64,000 nucleotides of DNA from CALBPI01 sp038531945 (GTDB lineage: Bacteria > Pseudomonadota > Gammaproteobacteria > Steroidobacterales > Woeseiaceae), in NCBI GenBank assembly GCA_038531945.1, contig JBCBBH010000001.1:806001-870000 (forward strand), written 5' to 3'. Below the pieces are notes generated by a model. The model worked only from the letters and a program-made list of their open reading frames with translations. It searched no databases and had not been told where the DNA came from. The position numbers and the translations under genes were made by a program. Positions 47,511 to 56,659 of the stretch are shown here, one piece after another; within the stretch, counting starts at the first letter, position 1, and the number at the start of each line of letters is the position of its first letter.

Positions 47511-47993
47511 ATGACAACTCTGATTCACATAATGGCCAACAACACCCCGCTGCAAGGCGCCTACGACGATGATGTTGTGGGACCCGACCGAACCGAAGTG
47601 CTTTCGATGTACTACGACCTCTCAACGCCTCGGACCGATGAAAGTGGCCGAACGTCTGGCCGCACGGTTTTGTCTCCGGTGACCATCGTGAAGCGGATGG
47701 ATCAGATTTCACCCTCGCTCCAGGATGCGATGAAAAACGGTCAGCGGATCGATGCCCAGATCAGCGTGCTCGTACGGAACAACCTCAACGAGAGCGTCAT
47801 CGCGCATCAATACACTCTGGTGGATTCGCGAGTTACCGGTATCCGTGTCGAGTTGCCTGCCTTTACCAGCAACTCCGGAGCGTTGAATCCCGTGCCGTTG
47901 GAGCGCGTATCGATTCAGCCGGGGTCTTTTATCAACGAAACGCTATTCAACGGCGGTGCAGAGTCGACGTTCAATACATCGGAATTCGCATGA
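47511..47993 (+). CDS. Hcp-like (type VI tube family) orphan protein
   Basis: The 160-aa product starts at ATG 47511 after an AGGAGAAG site. It has the length and order of the Hcp/DUF796 family: 'TTLIHIMANNTPLQGAYDDD', 'SGRTVLSPVTIVKRMDQISPSLQDAMKNGQ', 'IDAQISVLVRNNL', 'HQYTLVDSRVTGIRVELPAF' and 'LERVSIQPGSF'. Hcp stacks as hexameric rings in type VI secretion. No sheath, ClpV, baseplate or VgrG gene is present in the window. No signal peptide is seen. It sits between secreted FG-GAP and Tat-signal proteins. Confidence 0.82.
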   Translation: MTTLIHIMANNTPLQGAYDDDVVGPDRTEVLSMYYDLSTPRTDESGRTSGRTVLSPVTIVKRMDQISPSLQDAMKNGQRIDAQISVLVRNNLNESVIAHQYTLVDSRVTGIRVELPAFTSNSGALNPVPLERVSIQPGSFINETLFNGGAESTFNTSEFA

Positions 47994-48018
47994 GCGTGTC
48001 CGCTACTCGGAGAAAACC

Positions 48019-48435
48019 ATGGGTCCGTTAACCAGGCGTGAGTTTCTGAACTTGTCGGTAGCCGGTGCTGTAGTCGTCGTGGCGCCAGCCGTTAGTTACG
48101 CGGCAATGTTTGATCACGATCCTACCCCGGCACCGACTTCATCCTTAACTTCGGCGCCGCCATCGAGCCGCGCGTTCTTCCATCAGTCCGGCGTCTTGCG
48201 AATCCGCCAATGGCAGTGCGGAGATGCACAAGCGGTCATCGATGGACACGTAGTAACACTGACGTCTCCAGGTCTTGGTACGACATCATTCCACAATCTT
48301 GACGTTGAGAGCGGGTTCGCACGAGAACAAATCAGAATAGTTATGGGACCTGAGATCACAGAAGAGATCTTTCACGAGCTGTTTATGGAGGCAGTGACTC
48401 CAAGCCAAGCAAAAGGAAAACACTATGAAGTCTAA
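48019..48435 (+). CDS. Tat-signal exported protein of unknown function
   Basis: The 138-aa product starts at ATG 48019 (GGAG site). Its N-terminus 'LTRREFLNLSVAGAVVVVAPAVSYA' is a Tat-type signal with the twin-Arg motif TRREFL. A Pro/Ser/Thr-rich linker precedes a small domain with 'FFHQSGVLRIRQWQCGDAQAV'. I recognise no family. Start lies 25 bp after the Hcp-like gene and the end overlaps the next gene by 11 bp, so these genes are very likely co-translated. Confidence 0.72.
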   Translation: MGPLTRREFLNLSVAGAVVVVAPAVSYAAMFDHDPTPAPTSSLTSAPPSSRAFFHQSGVLRIRQWQCGDAQAVIDGHVVTLTSPGLGTTSFHNLDVESGFAREQIRIVMGPEITEEIFHELFMEAVTPSQAKGKHYEV

Positions 48436-49522
48436 TCTATACAAGATCCTCGTCCTATTTCTCTTTGTGTTGCTCACTTTTAGCCCTAAAGGTGCATATG
48501 CCCAACGAGCAACCGACTCACCACCAAAAGTCAAAGTTATGTCGAGTGATTTTTCTCTGACCAAGCAAGAACAGGTGCAGGTCGATAGGGTCATGTCTTT
48601 CTTGCGTTCCATGGAAGATGGCCTGGTCGCCGCGCTTGAGAAGGTTGGTGTCATGGCACAGATGCGAAAGGACATGGAGCGTATCGTAGCTTCGAAGGAT
48701 GACGATCAACGTATTCGGCAAATACGCGATTATCAGCAAAGATATCGTGACAAATATGCACTAGCTTGGAAAATGGCAGGCTTCGAGAGAGATGTTGTCC
48801 TAAAGCGGGTTAGAAGCCTTGCGCCAAGCATGAGCATAACCATGGTGCAAGGTTTCGGATTCGAAGTCGTACCCAAACGTCTGAATGAAGGCAGCGTCGA
48901 ACAACCGCCTGTCGAAGCAGCACCACTTAAAAGTATCGACGTCGCCAGACTTCGGGATTTCGAATTGATAGAGCGAACCAATATATCCGGAGAGCAGGAC
49001 GTAAACCTAGGTGGATTTTTCGGGGCTGGCATTGCGAGTGCGTCGGCTCGTGAAGACGAGCTAGAATCGACTTTGGTTGCTTTCGTCAATGTCTTCGCGG
49101 GTGCGACAGCGAAGATCAACAAAGTCCTGGATCTACCGTTTACCGATGGGGATGAACAGTACTTCTTGCGGGTTCGTGGTGTGAGAAAAGTAGGCTCGTA
49201 CGCGGTCGGCTTGGGAGGAGGTAGCTACTGCACTGCTGGCAGCCGTTTTCAGGTAGGGTATATCACCAACCACAATAATCAGGACCGGGTGACGGATGTG
49301 CTTTTCAGTAATGTGAGTAGCGCATCCTTGGCACCTATTGCTTGGGCGACTTGGAATGGTGCAGAAGAGCTGCGGATTGACCAGAGGGTAGAGTTGAATA
49401 GCCGCTTTGACTACTTCATCGAGGTCGATGCTGGGGCAGCCGGAATTAGCGCTCTCGTTGCCACTTCAGGTGGCAGCGCAAAGGCGCGGGATGTCGTGAT
49501 TGAACTGGAGACCGTACGTTAG
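48425..49522 (+). CDS. Secreted protein of unknown function
   Basis: The 365-aa product has a clear Sec signal 'ILVLFLFVLLTFSPKGAYA'. A charged helical region (about 40-130) is followed by a beta-rich C-terminal half with Gly-rich segments 'VNLGGFFGAGIASASA' and 'YAVGLGGGSYCTAGSRFQVGYI'. No family recognised. It overlaps the Tat-protein gene by 11 bp and is the last gene of the block. Base composition at its 5' end is more AT-rich than in the preceding genes. Confidence 0.75.
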   Translation: MKSNLYKILVLFLFVLLTFSPKGAYAQRATDSPPKVKVMSSDFSLTKQEQVQVDRVMSFLRSMEDGLVAALEKVGVMAQMRKDMERIVASKDDDQRIRQIRDYQQRYRDKYALAWKMAGFERDVVLKRVRSLAPSMSITMVQGFGFEVVPKRLNEGSVEQPPVEAAPLKSIDVARLRDFELIERTNISGEQDVNLGGFFGAGIASASAREDELESTLVAFVNVFAGATAKINKVLDLPFTDGDEQYFLRVRGVRKVGSYAVGLGGGSYCTAGSRFQVGYITNHNNQDRVTDVLFSNVSSASLAPIAWATWNGAEELRIDQRVELNSRFDYFIEVDAGAAGISALVATSGGSAKARDVVIELETVR

Positions 49523-49658
49523 GAGCTCGAGTGATACATGTTGTTAAAGCGTCTATCGGGTGGACCGGTCTAACGCATCCCAGTCGGGAGCTAAGGTGAT
49601 TTTTTTTTGAGTTCGGCGCGTCCGGCTAGGTCGTAACATCCTGATTTCCGAAAGACGC

Positions 49659-51581
49659 TCAGCGCGGAAAGGTCTCGCCGCTGAGCTGTCGTCTCAGTGT
49701 GACGATTCGATCCTGCTCAAACATTGGATCGTTGTAGCTATTCAAAACGAATTCGAGCTCGAGCGACACGAATGGTGGCAACGGTCTGTTGGCAACACCA
49801 ACAAGTGTGTTGTACGCCATTTCGGTGTCCCCGAGCGCGAGCTGTATCTCAGCCCAACGCATTGGATTGACCGATACAGTACTCGCGATCTCCATAAACT
49901 CCTTGGCCAGACGTTGCGCGTCTTCGGCGAGTCCGATTCGACTGTAGGCATATGCGAGCGTCGGGAGCATGCCCGTCGATGGTCCGGTCCGCGATTCGCT
50001 GGAATAGAGTTCCTCCGCCAATCGAAGCGTGGCTTCTGCTTCCACGACCATCCCATCGATCGCTTGGCAATACCCGACTAACCCATGGAGGAACGCATCG
50101 GTCGGGTCGAGTTTGATCAGGCGACGAAGTAACTGCACTGCGGTTCCGCGATCACCAGCCAGATAGAAGTAAAAACCAACATCCCGGTCAACGGGGTTCA
50201 GCTGTTTGATATGCGCGAGTAACTCCAGCGCCTCGTTCTGTTGACCATCACGAAGATAGAAGCCGACAACAAAAGACAAAATCTCGGCATCGTTAGGACT
50301 GGATTCGATGGCTTGACGGAATCGAGCGTAGGCTGATTCGGTATCTCCCGATAGGTGTTCGACGGCACCCAATACCACATGCGCTCTGCCGAGAGTGGGG
50401 TCGAGATCAAGCGCCTTTGTAGCATCGCTTCGAGCAAGCGCGCGCATCTGGAGTAGTGTGCCATCGCTCACGTCTGGTCTAGCCGCCCCGTTGTGCGAAC
50501 GGAGTGCATCGAGCAACCGCGACAAACGACCCAGCGCCCGGTCGCTATAGGCGAGCGCGAACGTAGGGTCGATCTTGATGGCTCTGTTGATGTGGAGATG
50601 AAAATCATCCGTCGAATAGCCCAGCGAGTAGCCCCCCCAACTGATTGATTGCTTGGCCTTGAGGTATTCCGCATAAGCGTCTAACGATTCGGTCGGCGTA
50701 CGTTGGAGCTTCTGTTGTTCAGCCGGCAAATAGTCGATACCCAAAGACTGCGCGAATTGCCTCGCTATCTCTGACTGAATATTGATCACCGTAGATACGT
50801 CGGCAAGGTCTCCCGGGTACGACCCTGTCCAGAGCTGACTGTCTGTTTCGGGATCGATCACTTGAGCGTTGACTACGATACGCCCCGCGGAGTAACGCAC
50901 GCTGCATTCCATGATTGCTGTTGCATCCAGCAATGTTGCGATTTCCGGGATCGGCGGTCGGTCGTCTGCATATTGCATCATCGACGATCGTGAAACGACG
51001 AGCAGGCCGTTGAGCTTGCCAAGCTGCTCCAGGATTTCCTGATGCAGGCTGAGCGCTAGGTAGGCGTCGTCTGCGTTTGGACTGAGGTTGTCGCATGGAA
51101 GTACGGCAATCTTTGCAGGCTTAGAAAGAGCATCGGGTGCTTGATCCGAAGTGCTCCACAAGTAATAGCCGCCACCAACAAAGAGCATCCCTGCGACCAG
51201 CGTTAGCAGTGATTTGCGAACCGGGGACCGACCCACGCGACCTGGACCGCTATTGGATACCTCAGACTTGCGCTGCACTTCTGCGGCAAATTGATAGCCA
51301 CGTCGTGGGACGGTCTGGATGTAATCGTGGCCGATCGCCCGGCGCAAAGCAGCCACCGTCTGATTCAGATTGTTTTCCTCGACAACGGTGTCCGGCCATA
51401 GCGCACCGAGCAGTATCTGACGATCGACGACCGTGCCCGGATGTTCGAGGAAGTAAACCAGCGCGTCGAATACCTTACCGGTGAGCTCGATCCGCTTCCC
51501 GGCGTTGTTGGTGAGCATGCGGTTTGTCGCATTCAAGCGGTACTCACCGAATTCGTAAATTGGTGGCGCTGAGGTGCTCAT
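49659..51581 (-). CDS. CadC/ToxR-like membrane regulator with TolB-like and TPR domains
   Basis: The 640-aa product starts with an OmpR-type winged helix (8-105): 'YEFGEYRLNATNRMLTNN', 'FDALVYFLEHPGTVVDRQILLGALWPDTVVEENNLNQTVAALRRAIG', 'IQTVPRRGYQF'. One transmembrane helix follows ('SLLTLVAGMLFVGGGYYLW'). The periplasmic part has a TolB-like N-terminal/FlgO-type domain ('IAVLPCDNLSPNADDAYLALSLHQEILEQL') and many TPR units to the end. This is a one-component transmembrane regulator. It diverges from the diheme peroxidase gene (51791) and converges on the exported-protein block; either may be its target. Confidence 0.9.
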   Translation of the reverse strand: MSTSAPPIYEFGEYRLNATNRMLTNNAGKRIELTGKVFDALVYFLEHPGTVVDRQILLGALWPDTVVEENNLNQTVAALRRAIGHDYIQTVPRRGYQFAAEVQRKSEVSNSGPGRVGRSPVRKSLLTLVAGMLFVGGGYYLWSTSDQAPDALSKPAKIAVLPCDNLSPNADDAYLALSLHQEILEQLGKLNGLLVVSRSSMMQYADDRPPIPEIATLLDATAIMECSVRYSAGRIVVNAQVIDPETDSQLWTGSYPGDLADVSTVINIQSEIARQFAQSLGIDYLPAEQQKLQRTPTESLDAYAEYLKAKQSISWGGYSLGYSTDDFHLHINRAIKIDPTFALAYSDRALGRLSRLLDALRSHNGAARPDVSDGTLLQMRALARSDATKALDLDPTLGRAHVVLGAVEHLSGDTESAYARFRQAIESSPNDAEILSFVVGFYLRDGQQNEALELLAHIKQLNPVDRDVGFYFYLAGDRGTAVQLLRRLIKLDPTDAFLHGLVGYCQAIDGMVVEAEATLRLAEELYSSESRTGPSTGMLPTLAYAYSRIGLAEDAQRLAKEFMEIASTVSVNPMRWAEIQLALGDTEMAYNTLVGVANRPLPPFVSLELEFVLNSYNDPMFEQDRIVTLRRQLSGETFPR

Positions 51582-51790
51582 TGTCCCGTCGTGGCCGCGA
51601 CGCCCAATGCAGTCAAAAGAGAAATTGACTTGCTCAAGTGGTTCAACCGCTGCTCGCGAGGTGGAAATTCACAAGTTTTCACAGCTTCACATGTTGTTTT
51701 CATAGGGTTCTTGGCAACGTCGCGTTTGTGGACGGTGATTGGCCAAGCCCGTCGACTCTGAAGATTTGAAGTTCAATGAGGTTCCCGATC

Positions 51791-53059
51791 ATGAAAGCGA
51801 CTCATTTGCTGGTCTTTTGCATAACATTTTTTGCCCTATTCGCGTCAGCAAGATTGGCGTCGAGCGAAAACACGGCTCGTGCCGCCAGCTCGTCTCTCAA
51901 AGACCGCGGGCATCAAATATTCACATCCGAGACGTTTTCTGGCAATGGCCGCGTTTGCAGTACTTGCCATGAACTCGAACGCTTCGGCACGATCACGCCG
52001 GAGTTTGTCCAACGCATGTACAGTAGCGATCCGGATGGTCCCTTATTCCGCGCGATCGATAGTGATGAGGGAATGGGTGCGAGCTTCGAACGACTCAAGC
52101 AACATGCGACGGTTCGTGTCGTGCTGGAGTTGCCCGAGCGCACGCCAAGTGGTTTGGGGATACGCAAGTGCGACGATCTGGATAATCGGACAGTTGTTGT
52201 GGAACGCGGCAATCCCAGCGTGTTCAACGTCGCACTCGAGCAGTTCTTGATGCACGATGGGCGGGAAGGTGATGACCTGGCAGCCCAGGCACTGAGCGCG
52301 GTGCATGCGCATGCCGAACCGGGGAGGGAGCCAACCCGACAAGAGCTAGAGGCAATTGCCGCGTTTCAATCCACGCTGTTCAGTCACTCGGCTATCGAAG
52401 CCATTTTGAAACCGTCCCGAACACTGGAGTACGTTTCGAACAAACCGATCCTCACGCTACCCGATGGCAATACACCGTCACAAAAACGGGGCCGCGAATT
52501 CTTCAATCCTGATCGGCAATGCGGCCAGTGCCACACTGGGCCGATGCTCAACCGGACAAGTAAATTTCATCCCAACGGTGTTGGCATGCAGGTGGAGTCT
52601 TCGTTCGCTGAACGGGCCCCTGATATCCCAAACGAGAAGCTGAGATGGTGCTATGTCGACCTAGAGACGAATGAACTGGCTCCTGGACCGTTGGGCAAAG
52701 CGGAAGTGTTTGATTCTCCCGTTTCCGACCCGGGCATTGGACTCACACCCGGATTTCAAGAATTCCAGCAGTCGGATGAATCTCCGGCGCTCATTCCCAA
52801 CGAGCTCGTCGTGGGCATCGCCGGACCGCTCTTTAAGATTCCGACACTTTGGGGTACACCAGATACAGCGCCTTACTTCCACAACAATTCCGCGAAAACG
52901 CTCGATGAGGTGCTTGATCAGTACAATTTCATGTTCGGGTTTTTTCCGGACGGGTCTTTTGGCTTGGGCTGTGATCTTGATGCGCCGGTCTGCCTAAGCG
53001 AGCAAGATAAAAAGGACATCATAAACTTCATGCAGCTATTGTCTTTTGAACAGCAGTAG
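51791..53059 (+). CDS. Diheme cytochrome c peroxidase-family protein
   Basis: The 422-aa product starts at ATG 51791 (GAGG site 8 bp upstream; ATG 51776 in frame is weaker). Signal peptide 'HLLVFCITFFALFASARLASS'. Heme motifs: 'CSTCH' before 'ELERFG' and 'CGQCH' before 'TGPMLN'. Family segments 'PSVFNVALEQFLMHDGREGDDLAAQA' and 'FKIPTLWGTPDTAPYFHNNSAKTLDEVLDQYNFMF' are typical of MauG/CcpA-like enzymes. It probably reduces peroxide or oxidises a protein or peptide partner in the periplasm. It diverges from the CadC-like regulator. Confidence 0.88.
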   Translation: MKATHLLVFCITFFALFASARLASSENTARAASSSLKDRGHQIFTSETFSGNGRVCSTCHELERFGTITPEFVQRMYSSDPDGPLFRAIDSDEGMGASFERLKQHATVRVVLELPERTPSGLGIRKCDDLDNRTVVVERGNPSVFNVALEQFLMHDGREGDDLAAQALSAVHAHAEPGREPTRQELEAIAAFQSTLFSHSAIEAILKPSRTLEYVSNKPILTLPDGNTPSQKRGREFFNPDRQCGQCHTGPMLNRTSKFHPNGVGMQVESSFAERAPDIPNEKLRWCYVDLETNELAPGPLGKAEVFDSPVSDPGIGLTPGFQEFQQSDESPALIPNELVVGIAGPLFKIPTLWGTPDTAPYFHNNSAKTLDEVLDQYNFMFGFFPDGSFGLGCDLDAPVCLSEQDKKDIINFMQLLSFEQQ

Positions 53060-53314
53060 CGAGGTGAGTCTCCAAATATTTTAATGTTGTCTGTGGTGCC
53101 GAGTTAGTTGGTGCAAACCAAGTTAGAAAATGGGTCGACGCGATACTGTTCTGTCTGTTGGATGTCTGACTCAAGGTCATCCAACAGCAGCGCGTTATCG
53201 ACAGATTTGATGGCGCTCGGCACCTGATGTAGTTTCGATTCAGTGACCCACCACGGAAAAGCCATAGCGCCTTTCAGGGTTGAGCGTTGTTATCTACTCT
53301 CTGGAGAATGAATT

Positions 53315-54127
53315 TTGACTCAGCAGTATGTGCATGGCTACGAGCTCACCGAGGCGCTTCGCCTGCAAGACCAGGCGCAAACGCTGGTGGAACTACTCCA
53401 CTCAGACACTCACTACCCGAGCGGTAGCTCAGTGCTCGAGGCAGGCTGTGGTGTTGGAGCTCAAACGGTGACCCTTGCGCAGAGTAGCCCTGATGCAAAG
53501 ATCACCTCGATCGATATCTCGGAGCGTTCGATCGAGCACGCGCACGAGCGCATCCAAACCCTGGGCCTTACGAACGTTCATTTCGAGCAGGCGGATATCT
53601 TCTCCTTACCTTTCGCAGAAGAGACGTTCGATCATATTTTCCTGTGTTTCGTTTTGGAGCATTTGCCGAATCCGGGTGCGGCTCTTGAATGCCTGCGGTC
53701 TGTACTCAAGCCCGGCGGGACAATCACCGTCATCGAAGGTGATCACGGATCGACCTATTTTCATCCGGAAAGTGATGCCGCGGATGCTGCAATCCAGTGT
53801 CAGGTTGAGCTTCAACGCAGGGCGGGGGGCGATGCGCATATCGGACGCCGGCTCTATCCGCTAGTCGCAAGTTCAGGGTTCACATCCGTGCGAGTTTCAC
53901 CGCGAATGGTGTACGTCGATGGGAGCAAGCCTCACTTGATCGAAGGTTTCACCAAAAAAACCTTCACAAACATGATTGAGGGCATTCGCGAAAGTGCGCT
54001 TGAGGCTGCGATTATCGAGCCCACGTTGTTCGACCAAGGGGTTCGCGACCTTCACCGTACGGCGACTGTGGACGGCACGTTTTCCTATACTTTCTATAAG
54101 GCTGTTGCGGAAAAACAGTCTGTGTGA
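53315..54127 (+). CDS. Class I SAM-dependent methyltransferase
   Basis: The 270-aa product uses a TTG start (53315) with a GGAG site. Motif I 'VLEAGCGVGAQTVTLAQ', motif II 'KITSIDISERSIEHAHER', 'VHFEQADIFSLPFAEETFDHIFLCFVLEHLPNPGAALEC' and 'VLKPGGTITVIEGDHG' define a methyltransferase-11/25-type fold. Substrate unknown. It ends 19 bp from the convergent UspA gene. The 255-bp region upstream holds nothing else that I can support. Confidence 0.9.
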   Translation: MTQQYVHGYELTEALRLQDQAQTLVELLHSDTHYPSGSSVLEAGCGVGAQTVTLAQSSPDAKITSIDISERSIEHAHERIQTLGLTNVHFEQADIFSLPFAEETFDHIFLCFVLEHLPNPGAALECLRSVLKPGGTITVIEGDHGSTYFHPESDAADAAIQCQVELQRRAGGDAHIGRRLYPLVASSGFTSVRVSPRMVYVDGSKPHLIEGFTKKTFTNMIEGIRESALEAAIIEPTLFDQGVRDLHRTATVDGTFSYTFYKAVAEKQSV

Positions 54128-54146
54128 GCTAACACATTGCTTTCGG

Positions 54147-55019
54147 CTAGCGCAGCAGCAACAACGGCACGGCGCTGCCGCTGATCATTCGCTCCGTATT
54201 GCTGCCCACAAAGAACTCGCGGAACCGCGAATGGCCATAGGCGCCCATCACGGTTAGGCCAACGCCATTATCGCGGCGAAATCCCATGAGCGACTCGACG
54301 ATCTGCCCGTGCAACAGATGACCGTCGACGTCGTGCCCATGATCAGTCAAAGTCTTTACGGCTGCCGCAAGCTGAGTCTGATGGGCGTCGCTTTCATTGC
54401 CGACCATGACGACGTGGCCGGGCATACCCTTCAATAGTGGACTGCGCGCCACACGTGCCACAGCGTTGTTGGCAGATTCGCTGCCATCGTAGGCGAGCAT
54501 GAACTTGGTGGGCGGTTCAAACTGTCCCACTGTGGCGAGAATCGGTCGGCGAATGCCGCGCACCACTGTCTCGACTTGCGACCCGATCGCAGCATCGCGA
54601 CCCTCGCTATCAAGACCGAGCCTGCCAATAACGAAGAGTCGAGTCTCGTCTTCTCTTGCTTGCAGCGCCTCAAGCAGAGCGCCTCGGCGTTGCTGAACTG
54701 AGACTTCAAGGTCGGCCGCGTTCCCGTTCACACGTGCCTTGGCTTCTTCCAGCAACAGCTTGCCGTGCTCAAGTGCGATGCGGCCGCGGGCCTCATCTAG
54801 CGCTGTCAGTTCCTGGAGCAGTCGTGACCGGCTGCCAAGCCCGATAGCCCCGGACAGATCGTCACCGGATGGCGTGCGTGCCCATTCAAGTACATGCAGC
54901 AACTCAACGGGTGCGGCCATCGTCTGAGCCGCCCACGCCGCGGCGTCACATACCGCCGAAGTAATCTCTGAGCCATCAATACAAGCTGTGACGACACCGT
55001 CACTGATCTCGTTACTCAC
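54147..55019 (-). CDS. Tandem universal stress protein (UspA family)
   Basis: The 290-aa product starts at GTG 55019, one base after the SulP stop, with a GGGGGAG site inside the SulP end. Two Usp domains: residues 8-150 ('DGVVTACIDGSEITSAVCDAAAWAA', 'RLFVIGRLG') and 165-290 ('FMLAYDGSESANNAVARVA', 'VMGAYGHSRFREFFVGSNTERMI'). The second carries the ATP-binding G-x2-G-x9-G-S/T pattern. It is translationally coupled to the SulP transporter, so it likely tunes transport or responds to the same stress. Confidence 0.9.
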   Translation of the reverse strand: MSNEISDGVVTACIDGSEITSAVCDAAAWAAQTMAAPVELLHVLEWARTPSGDDLSGAIGLGSRSRLLQELTALDEARGRIALEHGKLLLEEAKARVNGNAADLEVSVQQRRGALLEALQAREDETRLFVIGRLGLDSEGRDAAIGSQVETVVRGIRRPILATVGQFEPPTKFMLAYDGSESANNAVARVARSPLLKGMPGHVVMVGNESDAHQTQLAAAVKTLTDHGHDVDGHLLHGQIVESLMGFRRDNGVGLTVMGAYGHSRFREFFVGSNTERMISGSAVPLLLLR

Positions 55020-55020
55020 G

Positions 55021-56511
55021 CTATTGCTCCCCCAGCAGTTTTTCGACTTCGTCGGGTTTGTCGTATACACCGAACCGATCGACGACTGTGCGAGTGGCCT
55101 GATTCATCCCGACCACATCAACTCGCGTGCCGTCGCGCCTGAATTTGATCACAACCTTGTCCAGCGCTGCGACCGCCGTGATATCCCAGAAGTGTCCTTG
55201 CGATAAATCGATCACGACGTGCTCGATGGCTTCCTTGAAATCAAAAGATGCCGTAAACGCATCTGCGGAAGCAAAAAAGACCTGGCCGATCACGCTGTAG
55301 GTGCGTACCCCTTTGTCGATTTCGGCATCGCTCTTGATAACCACGAAACGGGCAATCTTGTTGGCAAAGAACAAGGAAGCGAGCAGCACACCAACGCCAA
55401 CACCGATCGCAAGGTTATGCGTCGCGACGACGACCACGACCGTTGCGATCATCACCGTGTTGGTGGACATCGGGTATTTCCGGAGGTTGATCACCGAGCT
55501 CCACGAGAACGTCCCGATAGATACCATGATCATCACAGCGACCAGCGCGGCCATCGGAATTTGACGGATCCAGGTGTCGAGAAATACCACCATGATAAGC
55601 AGCAGCAAACCTGCTGTGAATGTCGAGAGTCGGCCGCGCCCACCGGATTTCACGTTGATGACGGATTGTCCGATCATCGCGCAACCCGCCATGCCACCCA
55701 TCAAGCCCGCACCAATGTTGGCAATACCCTGACCTTTACACTCTCTGTTCTTGTCGCTACCCGTGTCCGTAAGATCATCGATGATGGTCGCAGTCATTAG
55801 TGACTCGAGCAGACCCACAGCTGCGAGCCCCGCAGCGTACGGCAGGATAATCATCAACGTTTCGAGTGTGAGTGGCACATTGGGCCAGAGGAATACGGGC
55901 AGAGTGTCGGGCAACTCGCCCATGTCACCCACTGTCCGAATCTCCAGCCCCAGCAGGATCGACAGAATAGTCAGCCCGACAATACAGATCAGCGGCGATG
56001 GCACCATTCGTCCGATCACTGGAATCAACGGAAATAGATAAATGATCGCCAAGCCGCCGATCGTCATCGCGTAAACGTGCCAGGTGACGTTGATGAGCTC
56101 CGGCACTTGCGCCATGAAAATCAAAATGGCTAGTGCGTTGACAAAACCGGTCACGACCGACCTTGAGACGAATCGCATTAGACTGCCGAGCTTCAGAAAC
56201 CCTGCTGCAATTTGTAACACGCCGGTTAGCACGGTTGCCGCCAGCAGGTATTCGAGTCCGTGCGTCTTGACCAATGTCACCATGAGCAGCGCCATGGCCC
56301 CGGTCGCCGCGCTGATCATGCCGGGTCGACCACCGACGAAGGCGATGACGACGGCGATGCAGAAAGACGCGTACAGCCCGACTTTGGGATCAACGCCGGC
56401 AATGATCGAAAACGCGATGGCCTCAGGAATCAGTGCTAGTGCGACAACCAATCCGGCAAGCAGGTCCCCGCGTACATTGCCGAGCCACTCGCGTCGCATC
56501 GAATCGATCAT
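55021..56511 (-). CDS. SulP-family anion transporter with STAS domain
   Basis: The 496-aa product has about 12-14 membrane segments beginning 'LLAGLVVALALIPEAIAFSIIAGVDPKVGLYASF' and 'GGRPGMISAATGAMALL', the SulP signature. A C-terminal STAS domain (about 400-490) reads 'TYSVIGQVFFASADAFTASFD' and 'VVIDLSQGHFWDITAVAALDKVV'. Members carry sulfate, bicarbonate or dicarboxylates; the shortened form with a UspA partner is common in aquatic bacteria and is often a bicarbonate transporter candidate. The substrate is not certain here. Confidence 0.9.
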   Translation of the reverse strand: MIDSMRREWLGNVRGDLLAGLVVALALIPEAIAFSIIAGVDPKVGLYASFCIAVVIAFVGGRPGMISAATGAMALLMVTLVKTHGLEYLLAATVLTGVLQIAAGFLKLGSLMRFVSRSVVTGFVNALAILIFMAQVPELINVTWHVYAMTIGGLAIIYLFPLIPVIGRMVPSPLICIVGLTILSILLGLEIRTVGDMGELPDTLPVFLWPNVPLTLETLMIILPYAAGLAAVGLLESLMTATIIDDLTDTGSDKNRECKGQGIANIGAGLMGGMAGCAMIGQSVINVKSGGRGRLSTFTAGLLLLIMVVFLDTWIRQIPMAALVAVMIMVSIGTFSWSSVINLRKYPMSTNTVMIATVVVVVATHNLAIGVGVGVLLASLFFANKIARFVVIKSDAEIDKGVRTYSVIGQVFFASADAFTASFDFKEAIEHVVIDLSQGHFWDITAVAALDKVVIKFRRDGTRVDVVGMNQATRTVVDRFGVYDKPDEVEKLLGEQ

Positions 56512-56659
56512 CTAGGGGAATTCCATTGAGTGGGGGACGGCGCAGTGTGTCTGAGCAAACCGGCGGAGTCCACTAGGATTAATCGTTGATCCTCAACGAT
56601 CCAGGTGACAGAGGTTCGAATGGGCAATGCGTTTGCTGCCGCGTCCTGCGGTTTGGAGC

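Noticed and set aside
49580..49612. Possible terminator ending the exported-protein block
   Set aside because: CCC-AGTC-GGG followed later by a T run; the stem is only about 4 bp and the T run is not adjacent, so I do not call it.
55219..55800. 193-codon plus-strand open frame inside the SulP gene
   Set aside because: Antisense shadow of a clear 12-14 helix transporter; His/Asp/Arg-rich without any motif.
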